Below, in pieces: positions 18,321-28,332 of a stretch of DNA of 64,000 nucleotides. The stretch is from Cardiocondyla obscurior (Eukaryota; Arthropoda; Insecta; Hymenoptera; Formicidae). Position numbers and translations under genes: made by a program. Under the pieces are notes generated by a model that was given only the letters and a program-made list of their open reading frames with translations, made no database searches and was not told the origin of the DNA. The stretch covers positions 5,337,001 through 5,401,000 of the forward strand of contig NC_091865.1 of assembly GCF_019399895.1 (NCBI RefSeq). Direction: 5' to 3'. How positions within the stretch are numbered: the first letter of the stretch is position 1; each line of letters opens with the position of its first letter.

Positions 18321-18701
18321 TCAGTTTTTAAACGTAATCGCGTCGATCGTACTTAAAAATCGCAGACACAGCTGTCCACAGATACTCTGATCGTACGTTT
18401 GATAGGATCGTCGATTGTATTCTATCGACGAGACGTCGACTCCGAGATATCTCACCAATTCTATGGGCGGTCGGAGATTACCGAAGCCGTCAAAGTACGC
18501 GACGCGATCTCCTCTTTTGGCGTACGCTACCCAGTGAGTCCCCGGACCCGTCACGTTGTCCAGGTTCACGATACCGCTCTCGTTTGTACGCGCACCACTC
18601 ATAGGTAGGGTGTCGCGCATAAAGACGCCTCTGAAATAAGGAACGCGCATACGTCTGGCCAGATGATTCAACTGCACGTTTGTAGTCGCACCCAAAGGCA
18701 T
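18321..18701 (-). CDS. Adenain-type maturation protease (copy B)
   Basis: Catalytic segments are GTHWVAYAKRG (His), VAYFDGFGNLRPP (acidic residue) and QSICGQLCLRF (Gln and Cys), in the order of adenovirus-type C5 proteases. The first ATG in the conserved part is at 18701. The frame is open further upstream to 18830, and copy A starts about 15 codons before this point, so the true start is uncertain. There is no LTR insert, unlike copy A. It should process capsid and core precursors. Confidence 0.85.
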   Translation of the reverse strand: MPLGATTNVQLNHLARRMRVPYFRGVFMRDTLPMSGARTNESGIVNLDNVTGPGTHWVAYAKRGDRVAYFDGFGNLRPPIELVRYLGVDVSSIEYNRRSYQTYDQSICGQLCLRFLSTIDAITFKN

Positions 18702-19491
18702 TTTTAACGTCTGCTCGACGTTTTTTTTTTCTTCTTCTCTTCGCAACAGTCGTACCTCTGCCGTACCTGTACGGCTTGAGAGAGAGACCCCGTCCACCGT
18801 TGTACGGGGCCAGATGTACGCCGGATCCACCGGCTGCCGCGCGCGCAGCTTTTCTCTCGTTTACGGCTCTCGCTATACTCGCGGCTCCACCGACAAGTGA
18901 TCCGACTGCGCCGAGAATCGGAATGATCAGCAGCATGCCACCGCGCTTTGCTGTTGGAAGCATGCGTTTTTTGCGAATCGTACTTTTTCTCCTCTTCGTA
19001 ATCGTTCTGTTTCTCACAGTCCTCAACCTGTTCTTTCTAGTCGACATACCCATCCCAATTTTCGTTTTAGCTTTCATCGCAGCCCACACGGCTGCTGCGG
19101 CGGCTCTCTCGCGTAAGCCTGAATTTTTCGCTATAACGCGTTTTCCCGCTCTCTTGGCGAGTTCTTTGTCCGCTGCGTGTCTATCTGTGAGATCGTTGCT
19201 TCGCGCGTACGCCAAGTCGTGCTCGCGACACGCTTCGTCCAACGGATTAACGCCTCGATCGCCTCTCGCTATGCGTTCCTTCAGTCGAGTTCCCGGCCCG
19301 CAAAATTGATAACCGGGGATGTGCAGTTCGAAGGGGAGGGCGTTTATCGCGCGATTCAACAAACCTTTGCCGCAGCACTTTACTTCCGATAAAGCGGTAG
19401 ACGACGTTGACACTCGCCGCACTCTCGGATTAACGGAGCAGGTCCGTCGATGTGCGTTTCTTGCCAGGGTTGATTGTAATGCTCGAGGCAC
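18490..19491 (-). CDS. Phospholipase A2 fused to core/membrane-active peptide (copy B)
   Basis: One open frame holds a parvovirus-type PLA2 domain (GYQFCGPGTRL, catalytic CREHDLAY; about 19355-19150), a basic linker, and a core peptide with a glycine-zipper segment (IPILGAVGSLVGGAASIARAV) and HLAPYNGGRG. It runs on through a basic tail into the protease region in another frame; the part past about 18710 is probably just open by chance. No ATG sits where copy A starts, so the start codon is unclear. The fusion suggests a precursor split by the protease. Confidence 0.75.
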   Translation of the reverse strand: MPRALQSTLARNAHRRTCSVNPRVRRVSTSSTALSEVKCCGKGLLNRAINALPFELHIPGYQFCGPGTRLKERIARGDRGVNPLDEACREHDLAYARSNDLTDRHAADKELAKRAGKRVIAKNSGLRERAAAAAVWAAMKAKTKIGMGMSTRKNRLRTVRNRTITKRRKSTIRKKRMLPTAKRGGMLLIIPILGAVGSLVGGAASIARAVNERKAARAAAGGSGVHLAPYNGGRGLSLKPYRYGRGTTVAKRRRKKKRRADVKNAFGCDYKRAVESSGQTYARSLFQRRLYARHPTYEWCAYKRERYREPGQRDGSGDSLGSVRQKRRSRRVL

Positions 19492-19661
19492 CTGCGGTAG
19501 GTTCGAACCTTCGGATCTTCCGTCAAGTGCATGGGAAGTTTATCCCACACGTGATGAACGTAATCGCCGCAGACGTGCAGCAAAACGGCTTTTGGTACGA
19601 TGCTCAACTGTTCCGCGGTCAAATTCAACACGTCAAAGGGATGTTTTAGCGCGAGATACAT
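19380..19661 (-). CDS. Conserved small protein, 93 aa, unknown function (copy B)
   Basis: From the ATG at 19661 this matches the copy A protein at 4339-4617, including YRRCLEHYN and the C-terminal GPAPLIRECGECQRRL with its C-x2-C pair. It starts the leftward gene cluster, divergent from the packaging ATPase, and overlaps the front of the PLA2 frame. Function unknown. Confidence 0.72.
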   Translation of the reverse strand: MYLALKHPFDVLNLTAEQLSIVPKAVLLHVCGDYVHHVWDKLPMHLTEDPKVRTYRRCLEHYNQPWQETHIDGPAPLIRECGECQRRLPLYRK

Positions 19662-19740
19662 GTCGATTAATGAGCTATTCGCGGGGTCGCGCGACTATAA
19701 ATAGGCGCGCGAGTGATCGTCTCCGTACAGCGGGTACGAG
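19662..19740. promoter_or_regulatory. Divergent promoter region with TATA motif (copy B)
   Basis: This 79-bp gap contains GACTATAAATA (about 19691-19701) between divergent genes. The same motif occurs in the matching gap of copy A. It is GC-rich otherwise. Confidence 0.5.
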
Positions 19741-20451
19741 ATGCGGTTCGTGCGACAACCGCAGACGATACGCGTCGCGAATTGCGACGACAGATTACGA
19801 CTGATGGACAGTCTCGAGAGGGAGAAAAAACGCAGACATGGTGAGATGCTGCCAAACACCGTGCGCGCGATCGTGTGCGGCCCATCGAACTGCGGCAAAA
19901 CGAACGTTCTGATCAGTCTGTTGGAGAGTCCGCACGGTTTGCGTTTCGAGAACGTGTACGTGTACTCGAAGTCGCTGCAGCAGCCCAAGTATCAGTACTT
20001 GGAAAGTCTGCTGACGCCGATCGACGAGATCGGCTATTTCACGTTCTCCAACAACAGCGACGTCGTTCCGCCGAGCGAGGCGCTTCCGCATTCGATCTTC
20101 GTCTTTGACGATATCGCGTGCGACAAGCAAGACGCCGTGAGAGAATACTTCGCGATGGGTCGTCACTCGAACGTAGACTGCTTCTATCTGTGTCAGTCGT
20201 ACGCGAGGATACCGAAGCATCTGATACGCGACAACGCGAATCTGCTGATCCTGTTCAAACAGGACGGAACCAATCTGAAACACGTGTACAACGATCACGT
20301 CAACACCGACATGTCGTACGACGAGTTCAGTGCGTTGTGTCGCGAATGCTGGAAACGTGATCACGGTTTCGCGGTAATCGACAAGGACAGTCCGCTCGAC
20401 AACGGGCGATACAGGCGAGGATTCGACGTGTTTGCGGTACCGTCGAGTTGA
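19741..20451 (+). CDS. FtsK/HerA-type genome-packaging ATPase (copy B)
   Basis: The intact protein of 236 aa has a Walker A GPSNCGKT near residue 45 and a Walker B IFVFDD near 119. It shares the SLQQPKYQYLE and ARIPKHLIRDNA segments with copy A. It should drive DNA packaging into the capsid formed by the products of the leftward genes. The start ATG immediately follows the divergent TATA region. Confidence 0.92.
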   Translation: MRFVRQPQTIRVANCDDRLRLMDSLEREKKRRHGEMLPNTVRAIVCGPSNCGKTNVLISLLESPHGLRFENVYVYSKSLQQPKYQYLESLLTPIDEIGYFTFSNNSDVVPPSEALPHSIFVFDDIACDKQDAVREYFAMGRHSNVDCFYLCQSYARIPKHLIRDNANLLILFKQDGTNLKHVYNDHVNTDMSYDEFSALCRECWKRDHGFAVIDKDSPLDNGRYRRGFDVFAVPSS

Positions 20452-20533
20452 TTTTTTAACAGATTGATGATATCGCGTGACGATCAGTCGTCGAAGACGC
20501 TTCGTCGAAAACGGATCGCGCGATACGATCGAT

Positions 20534-21511
20534 ATGACGGGGAGAAACGACAACCATGACGCGCGCGAGCATGAAAAGATTACGCGGGAGATCGAGAAGA
20601 CGAGCGAGGCGATCGGAGAAGCGCCTCAAGCCCATCGTCGAACCTCTAAAGCGGATGGTCGAGACCGTCGAGGAATCCGGTATCGCGGTACCGAAGTTGG
20701 AGTCGAAATCGGAGCGTTTGACACCGAAACTGGAGCGACGATTGTGGTCGACACCAAAACCCGAACGGCGTTTAAACGTCACGTTTGACGATTCGTTGTC
20801 ATCGGCAACGTTGGGTGATACGATTGTAGTTAATCCGTCATTTGGTGATACGACCGTCGATTCATACGTTACGACCAAAAACGCCGAACCTCCGTCGACG
20901 CCACGGCCCCGGGCATCAACACCGCGGTCCGGCATATCGACGCCGCGATCTGGCGTATCGACGCCGCGGCCCAGCGTATCGATGACGTTTTCGGTATATA
21001 CTTTGACACGAACAAAGTAATGCTCGAGAACAAGCATGTCGAATTCGACCATAAAAACGACGATATAATCGTCGCTGATAAGAGATATTTCGGTACGGAA
21101 GGTCTGTACGAGTTGATTTTCAAGAAAGTACCCGACGAAACCGCTTACACCGAGGCGGATAAACGTCACTACAAGAGCATACTCGAAGCGACGAACGCGC
21201 ATAAGAAAGATTTCAGCGACAGCGGTCGCGTCATGGGTAACAGAGGCTCAAAGTACGTGAAGGTGATCGCACCGCTGCTGTCAGGCGATTCGGCCAGGAA
21301 ATCGAGAAGAAAAAGCTCCGGTAAAGGATTACCTCGCCTCATGACGTTAAACGATCACGCGATCGACTACGTGCACTGGGACGATCCTAACGAGCTCGTG
21401 GATCGTCTTCGATTGCTGGATGCTTCGCGTCGAGCCGGTCACAACGCTCACGACAACGAAATTCTGTCGATCGTCGAGGAACTGCGCGAGGCGGGTTTGA
21501 TTATAAATTGA
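20534..21511 (+). pseudogene. Conserved Polinton gene (DUF8207-like), frameshifted (copy B)
   Basis: Similarity to the copy A gene at 5440-7551 runs through three segments in two frames: the start from the ATG at 20534, a middle from about 20630 (RLKPIVEPLKRMVE) and the C-terminal domain from about 20985 (VFGIYF, GLYELIFKKVPDE, YVHWDDPNELVDRLRLLDAS). At least two frameshifts and loss of part of the domain front are visible. A run of TPRSG-type repeats (about 20895-20985) marks the break. The C-terminal 160 codons remain open. Confidence 0.75.
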
Positions 21512-21544
21512 TCGACCGGGAGGAATCGAGCGACAGAATCGATC

Positions 21545-22498
21545 ATGTCTAGATCGCGCAAGTCGAGCGACGCAGGTCCCGAGAGGAGGCGACTCGTTGA
21601 CGAGTTGCACGCCCCGGCGAGAAGAAACTTTCCGCGAAGACGCGTCGTGGTCAAGGGATATGACGATCTGTGGCAGGCTGATATCGTCGAGATGCAACCG
21701 TACGCGCGTTTCAACCGAGGCTACCGCTATATTCTTACCGTCATCGACGTACTCGGCAAGTACGCGTGGGCGATACCGCTCAAGAACAAAGGCGGCAGCG
21801 AGACGGCTGACGCTTTAGCGGAGTTGATGCGAAAGAGCGGGCGATGCCCGAAAAATCTGCAAACCGACATGGGAAAGGAGTTTTACAACGCCGACGTGCA
21901 ACGACTTTTCGCGAAACGCGGCGTCAATCATTACTCGACATACTCGGTAATGAAGGCGTCGATAGTCGAACGATTCAATCGCACGCTCAAAAACGCCATG
22001 TGGAAGATGTTTACACTCAACGGTAATTATGAGTGGTTCGACGCGCTACCGCGTCTCGTAGACGAGTACAATAGGCGCAAGCATCGAACGATCGGCATGC
22101 GGCCCGTTGACGTGACACCTGATATCGCCAAAAACCTCCTCGACACCGTGTACAGCGCTATAAAGATAGCCGCTCCGGCCAAATTCAGGGTCGGTGATAA
22201 AGTACGCGTGAGCAAGTTTAAAATGATTTTTGAAAAGGGATACACTCCGAATTGGACCACCGAGGTTTTCACGATCGTTAAGGTGCAGCAAACTAATCCA
22301 GCTACCTATCTACTGGAGGATTATCGCGGTGAGGCGATATCCGGAGCGTTCTACGAGTACGAGTTGCACCGCGCGACGCATCCGGACGTGTATCTGGTGG
22401 AGAAGGTTCTGCGCAAAAAGGGTGACAAGGTCTACGTAAAATGGTTGGGATTCGACGGATCGCACAATTCGTGGATCGACAAAAACAGCATCGTTTAA
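21545..22498 (+). CDS. Retroviral-type integrase with chromodomain (copy B)
   Basis: The protein has 317 aa with all three catalytic residues: D46 (QADIVEM), D108 (LQTDMGKEF) and E142 (IVERFNRTLK). The chromodomain is at about 280-317 (VEKVLRKKGDKVYVKWLGF). It starts 33 bases after the DUF8207-like gene and has no fibre-like gene between, unlike copy A. It is intact and, with the 6-bp duplication and near-identical terminal repeats, consistent with recent transposition. Confidence 0.93.
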   Translation: MSRSRKSSDAGPERRRLVDELHAPARRNFPRRRVVVKGYDDLWQADIVEMQPYARFNRGYRYILTVIDVLGKYAWAIPLKNKGGSETADALAELMRKSGRCPKNLQTDMGKEFYNADVQRLFAKRGVNHYSTYSVMKASIVERFNRTLKNAMWKMFTLNGNYEWFDALPRLVDEYNRRKHRTIGMRPVDVTPDIAKNLLDTVYSAIKIAAPAKFRVGDKVRVSKFKMIFEKGYTPNWTTEVFTIVKVQQTNPATYLLEDYRGEAISGAFYEYELHRATHPDVYLVEKVLRKKGDKVYVKWLGFDGSHNSWIDKNSIV

Positions 22499-22625
22499 TA
22501 AATTTTTTTATTTCACACATGTGTATGTGTGATTCGATACAAAAATGTATAAAAATGAGAAAAATATATAACGTACGCATTGTACAATGTTTTACTTCAT
22601 TTGTATAATTACGTCTATAATACAT

Positions 22626-22835
22626 ACTACATACTGCTTACTGCTTTACTGCGTACATGTGTACTGCATACTGTGTACATGTGTACTGCGTACATGTGTA
22701 CTGCGTACTGCGTACTGCGTACTGCGTACTGCGTACATGTGTACTGCGTACATGTGTACTGCATACTGCGTACTGCGTACTGCGTACATGTGTACTGCGT
22801 ACATGTGTACTACGTACATGTGTACTACGTAAGGA
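22626..22835. repeat. Palindromic minisatellite TGTACTGCGTACATG
   Basis: This is an irregular array of GTACTGCGTACATGT-type units, each with palindromic halves (TGTAC/GTACA), just after the integrase gene. A smaller related array (TACATGTATACCGCA) lies at about 24124-24199, just past the polymerase stop. All frames through it are open, giving spurious ORFs. Confidence 0.85.
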
Positions 22836-24123
22836 CATGCTAGCGACTACTAACTCAAACCTGTACATCATCGCATAATAATATAAAACATGACCGTTTC
22901 GTCGGTCGTTTCGAGATTTCCGCAAAAATACTGCTTAAATTTGAAAAAAACAGGCAACCATGAACGCCTCAATCAACGCATCAAACACCACAAACACCAC
23001 AAAATAAATTCAAACTAAGTTTAAACGACATAAGCAACCAAGAACATCACATACACCGCATACACCGCAAAATAAAATATGCGAATGTTAACCCATACAT
23101 TATATCGCAATTAACCGGTAAAACCAAAAAAGAAAAGAAATACCAACTATTGTACCGTCAGTAAAAAATAAAGGGGTAAAGGGTTAAAGGGGTAAAGGGT
23201 AAAGATATATAAACCGGTAACAACAAAAAAAAAGAAAAAAGAAAAGAAATACCAACTATTGTACCGTCAGTAATAAAATAAAGGGGTAAAGATACGAGTA
23301 TAGTTGGAGAATATGACAGCGCTAGGAATAAATTTTGAAAAAGATGCAATCATGAACGCTTCAATCAACGCATCAAACGGCACAAAGTGAAAATCAGATT
23401 AAATTTGAAAAAAACATTAGCAAACAAGAACACCTCATACACCGCAAAATAAAAATTATTTTGTGCAATCCAGCCCATTTGCTAGCTGCAAAAATCTGAC
23501 ATTTGCAGAACTCTATTACAAGTAATACAATAAAATATGCGAATGTTAACCCATACATTATATCGCAATTAACCGGTAAAACCAAAAAAAGAAAAGAAAT
23601 ACCAACTATTGTACCGTCAGTAAAAAATAAAGGGGTAAAGATATATAAGCCGGTAAAAACAAAAAGAAAAAAAAAAAAAAAAAAGAAAAGAAATACCAAC
23701 TATTGTACCGTCAGTAATAAAATAAAGGGGTAAAGATACGAGTATAGTTGGAGAATATGACAGCGCTAGGAATAATACATATAATGTATGTTATTCCACG
23801 CATGCTTCATATAACGAGCTCGAGACTTTTATAAAATATTTTAAAACCAGATAAAATTGAAAAAGAGGCAATCATGAACGCCTCAATCAACGCATCAAAC
23901 ACCACAAAGTGAAAATCAGACTAAATTTGATAAAAAACCAAAGCAACCAAGAACATCTCATACTCCACATACACCACAAAATAAAAATTATTTTGTGCAA
24001 TCCAAAAAAAAAAACAGGCAATCATGAACGCCTCAATCAACACATCACTCTCCACAAAATGCAAAATATGCGAATGTTAACAATCACTCGAGAGACCTTG
24101 CATCAATCGGAAGTATAATACAT
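22836..24123. repeat. Repeat-rich spacer between integrase and polymerase genes (copy B)
   Basis: There is no gene here. A block at about 23076-23330 (CCAACTATTGTACCGTCAGTAA, AGGGGTAAAG, GAGAATATGACAGCGCTAGGAATA) recurs at about 23520-23775. A phrase of the type CATGAACGCCTCAATCAACGCATCAAA recurs near 22960, 23350, 23873 and 24025. The spacer lies between convergent genes. It may be an expanded relic or a cis element. Confidence 0.75.
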
Positions 24124-24203
24124 CTATAATACATACTGCATACATGTATACCGCATACATGTATACCGCATACATGTATACCGCGTACATGTGTACTGCG
24201 TTT

Positions 24204-27200
24204 TTATCGAGGTATGCGATAATGACCCCACGGCAAGGTCTCAGTCGAGTTCGGCACGAGATATCGCTTGTCGTCGTACGGACTCAAAGCGATCTTTGTC
24301 TCGGACACGGTGTACACCTCATGCAATTTCGACCTGATGCACGATTGGTCGCGAGTCATAGCGATCTCGTCCTCGAGACACCTCACGTAATCGTCGAACG
24401 TTATAGTTCGCGCCACGACTCCGCTCTTTACACCCTTTGCTTTTTTGGTGTCTTTTCTACCGTCTACCCTGATCGCATACATCTTAGCTCTGAGTCCGAC
24501 AAACTCTGTGACGATCGCACCGTTACACTCATCCTTCATTAAGCCGGGTATTTTTTTGTTCGCGAGAGGTATACCATACACGTTATCGGGCGGATAGTCG
24601 CTCGTGTCGAACCTCGCGATATCGCGTTTCATCATCTCGTATACGTCGTCGCACTCGACGCTGTACACAAGACTGTCCGTGTCGGTATACATGACGCTAC
24701 ATTTGTCTCCGAAAGTCGGTATCATATACTCGTGATGAAACTCGTACAAGCATACTTTAGATATGTCGAGTATAGACATACCGACGTATATCGGCTTGGC
24801 GAATTTCACCTCGAGTTTACGTAATTCCACAGCTACTAAATTTTCCGCAAATACGCTTCTGCTGTGAAAATTCGGTTTGGCGATCATCGCCTCCACACCG
24901 CACCGTCCGTCCCACTGCGAGAGCAAGCGAACGTCGACGCGATTTCGTACGTTCTCCATCGTTTTACCGAACACCGCGTTGTTCATCAGTTTAAACAAAT
25001 TTTTCTCAAAATCGTTGGTCGCGCGAGTTCGATGTCGCGTGTTGAGCTCGATGTAATCGCGCAACCATGCCGATTGAATGAATCGCAGCACGCGGTAAAC
25101 CTTGGTGACGCGAAGACCGTGACGCGTGCACAGCTGCAGATTACGATAGTGGATGACGTATCGCTTCTTATCACACAGCGTAGCCAAAAGTTTTACATCG
25201 TGTTTTGCCCCCGGTGGTTTCTCTCGCATGGGACAGAACGGCAGATCGGAGTGCTCGTCGTGCACGCTCGCGGGATACTCGAGATCCACCTCGAGAATAT
25301 AACCCGTGAGCGAGTCCGCGGCGATCACGTCTACGTCGAGGTTCGCGAGGTCGTTGTCGTCGACCCATTCGAAGTCCGCGTACGGTAACGGCTGACACAT
25401 GGCCCATCCGTACAAGTTATTTACATCGTAATACACAATGTACGACGAAGGTTTCGACGAGTCGTAACCCGACCGAATGTATCTGTTATTGGCTCGCGCG
25501 TATCTGTTGGAGCATTGACTTAGACCGCCGCGTATACCGCGTTCGACGAACATCACCATGTCGATGTCGGTCAACAATTTGAAATTTATGCGCGTATGCT
25601 TGAGCATCGCATCCCACGTGAAACCGGGTAAGGTGTAGTAATGCGCGGGATCGAGTCCGTAACTCTCGACGCATCTGTCGCGAAAATTTTCAAATACGTC
25701 AGCCAATAACAGTACATCGGTCTTGAGGTACAGATCGCTGTACTCGCCCAGAGTTCGAACGGAGAACCGCTGCCATACGGTCTCGGCGTGCGCGTAATCT
25801 GTCGGTCACCGTGTCACCGGTCAGCGAACTGAAGAATGAGTCGCGCGACGGTAAGCTTGACTCATTCAATTTTTCGACGCTGTTGACGTACTCGTACGGA
25901 AATACACCTTTTTGCGTCAGAAGATTGAAATTTTCTTCTGAAAGTGTCGCAAATTCAGCGCGCAAGATTCGCAATTTGTCTTTGGCGAGTAGAGACGATA
26001 ATTTGTCGAGGCTAGCGTTCAAAAATTTGTACGAGTCTATAAAGCGCAACTTTATCTCAGTTCGCGAGTCCTGTCCCTCAGCCGTATCGTTAACGTGTTT
26101 CGTAAAGGAGATATATTTCTCCTTCGTTATCGGCAATAGATTAATTTTACCCTCGTACGCTGTGGCGATCTCCTTTATAACAAAGTGTGCATCGTAACCC
26201 GACAGATTATGAAATACGACGGGGATGTAACGCGTGTCGCGGTATTGCAGGTTACATTTTGAGTGCGCGGGACCTCTATACCGACCGGTCAAATGATAAT
26301 GATCGCGCACACGCTTCTCGTCCGCCGCAAACGGATTTTCGCATACGTGGCACAGCTTCGCGTTCTCGTGCACCTCGAGCTGCGCATTCGACAACGTCTT
26401 CATCGGGACAACGTTTGAGATTACGGTTTTTACGCGATGAGCTAATCTCACTAGCCGCTCGACGAACCACTGGACGCAATCAGGTTCGCGACGATATTCG
26501 TATCTCGAGAGCGACTCGTCGTACGAGCATCGGACGTAGTATCCCACGCTGAATACTTCGTGATGTTGATAATTAAACGTCGTTTGTTCGGGCGATGATG
26601 GTGGATCGATATTTCGCAGCACGCACTCCAGATCGGCGTAAACGATGAACGGCACGCGCTCCTTGTTGTCATGATTGGAAAAACTGAGCCATTTGTCGTC
26701 CTCGCTGGGTAGTCGTATAGCGCAGTCGTTTAATATTCCGCAATCCATGACGTGAGCCTCGAGCTTCTCGCTCGAACTAAAGTAATAAAGACACCTAAAA
26801 ATAAAATATTTTTTTTTAAATAATAATTTAAAAATAATATTTAAAAAAATCAATTATATATTTAAAACCATACGTACCGATCACAAATGTGTTTACGATG
26901 CTCGCGTCCGCTTAGTTGCGAACTGACGAGGCGTGATAGATTACTGATACACGCAAAGTGTCCCACTTCCTGGTTATCGTTGTCATCGTTGTTATCGCGT
27001 TGCACGTACAATAAATTTACGTGTCTCTTTTTCTTTCCATTGCTGAGGCGTATAGGTAGAACGTTTATTTCTTTTCCACGTGTCTTTGTGACGTACACGT
27101 TGATCGAGATATCATTCAATCGTTCGAATTTCGCAACGTCTTTAAGAGTCGCGGGAAACTCCACACCCTTGACGTTCAGCACCGTTGCGTAATGCGGGTA

Positions 27201-28034
27201 CGACGATTCCCGATCCACGTGCTGCTTTACGGGATACAGAGCCGCCACCACCGACCACGCGAGACACTTGTCATCCATCGATTTTACGCATATCACTGCT
27301 TTTTTAGCGACTACTTTCCGCGACAATGTAACGTGACATCCCGCACGCATCGGATTGTACTTGTTTACGTTGATCAACAAGTTCAAAATTCGCGACAACG
27401 CCCATCCGCTGTCGCGCTCCTGAAACTCCTCGAGAGAAGCCAGCGTGGGTTCGATAACATGTAATCGGTACCACTCGCGTACATCAGTATCTTGAAAGAT
27501 CTCACAGTTTTTCGTGGTTATACTTTTGTTGGCGCGTTTGTCCCCGGCCGTGAATTCACCGTTGAACGCGGTGTTCACTTTCACGCAATTAGTTTTACGC
27601 ACGATGTTCTGTACGCGCTCGCACACCGCGTTACCGGCGTCCTCCAGGAATCGCAGCGGCTCGATGTAGTTTGTGTTTATTACCACACCCGTTGCGATAC
27701 GACTTTTGAACGCGGTCTCGATCTCGCGCCACTCGAGTTCACCAGCTGCGTTGTCACCATCACCGTCGGCAGCACTGGTGCTCGCATACTCGCCACCCTG
27801 GTGCACGTAACGTCCGTACAAATGTTTCCTGACACCCAAAAGTCGCGCGATACTCGCCACCGTGGATTGCGCGCACCCGACGGATACGCGCGTTCGCTTG
27901 GCGCGACTGCGTTCCTCGAGTCGATTCACTAGGTCGTCACATCTTTCAAGCCACACGAAAAATTCTCCCAGGGTGGTCACGGCGTCAGCCTGCACCAGGA
28001 GTTCGCGCTCTTCCTCGAGAAAACTTTGATCCAT
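24204..28034 (-). pseudogene. Protein-primed DNA polymerase B, two exons, one frameshift (copy B)
   Basis: Exon 1 runs from the ATG at 28034 to 26878, and exon 2 from 26794 to 24204. The intron (26795-26877) splits a zinc-finger-like motif (HICDR / CLYYFSSSEKLEAH). The N-terminal domain has CLAWSVVAALYP and a downstream HF pair, possibly a cysteine-protease-like (OTU-type) domain. Next come an exonuclease motif (YADLEC), an endonuclease VII-like Cys/His motif (CHVCENPF...DHYHLTG), a second exonuclease motif (NLSGYDAHF), and palm motifs DVNNLYGWAM, NNAVFGKTMENVR and YTDTDSL. One base appears to be missing near 25800, which shifts the frame between the exonuclease and polymerase parts. Otherwise it is well preserved. 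Confidence 0.9.
26795..26877 (-). other. Polymerase gene intron (83 bp)
   Basis: The donor is GTACGTATGG (from 26877) and the acceptor TTTTTAG (ending 26795). Splicing keeps the frame and completes a Cys-x2-Cys pair. Copy A has the same intron position (donor GTAAGT at 46165, acceptor TTTCAG ending 44998), so the intron predates the split of the two lineages. Confidence 0.8.
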
Positions 28035-28083
28035 TTTTAAATGATTCTCACACCGATGCTTGCACGTTAATGTTGAAAAAAAA

Positions 28084-28305
28084 CAACATTAGCAATAAAT
28101 ACAACAAAACAACGACATTAGCAATAAATACAACAAAACAACGACATTGGCAATAAATACAACAAAACAACGACATTAGCAATAAATACAACAAAACAAC
28201 GACATTAGCAATAAATACAACAAAACAACGACATTGGCAATAAATACAACATTAGCGATAAATACAACAAAACAACAACATTAGCGATAAAAACGACATT
28301 AGCAA
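28084..28305. repeat. 29-bp tandem repeat
   Basis: About seven units of ACATTAGCAATAAATACAAC plus AAAACAACG lie between the polymerase start and the next gene, with the last units shortened. The phrase 'acgacattagc' also occurs at the far end of the right arm (about 39720-39740). Confidence 0.88.
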
Positions 28306-28332
28306 CGTGAGTATGGAATCGAAGTACATTGC

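Noticed and set aside
18776..19309. 177-aa plus-strand frame rich in hydrophobic residues
   Set aside because: It is the antisense of the PLA2/core gene, which has recognisable domains and a homologue in copy A.
22580..22925. Several overlapping Tyr/Cys/Val/Thr-rich frames
   Set aside because: All frames of the GTACTGCGTACATGT repeat are open by composition. No gene is implied.
28084..28305. 29-bp repeats as a CRISPR array
   Set aside because: The units are directly adjacent without unique spacers and the genome is eukaryotic.
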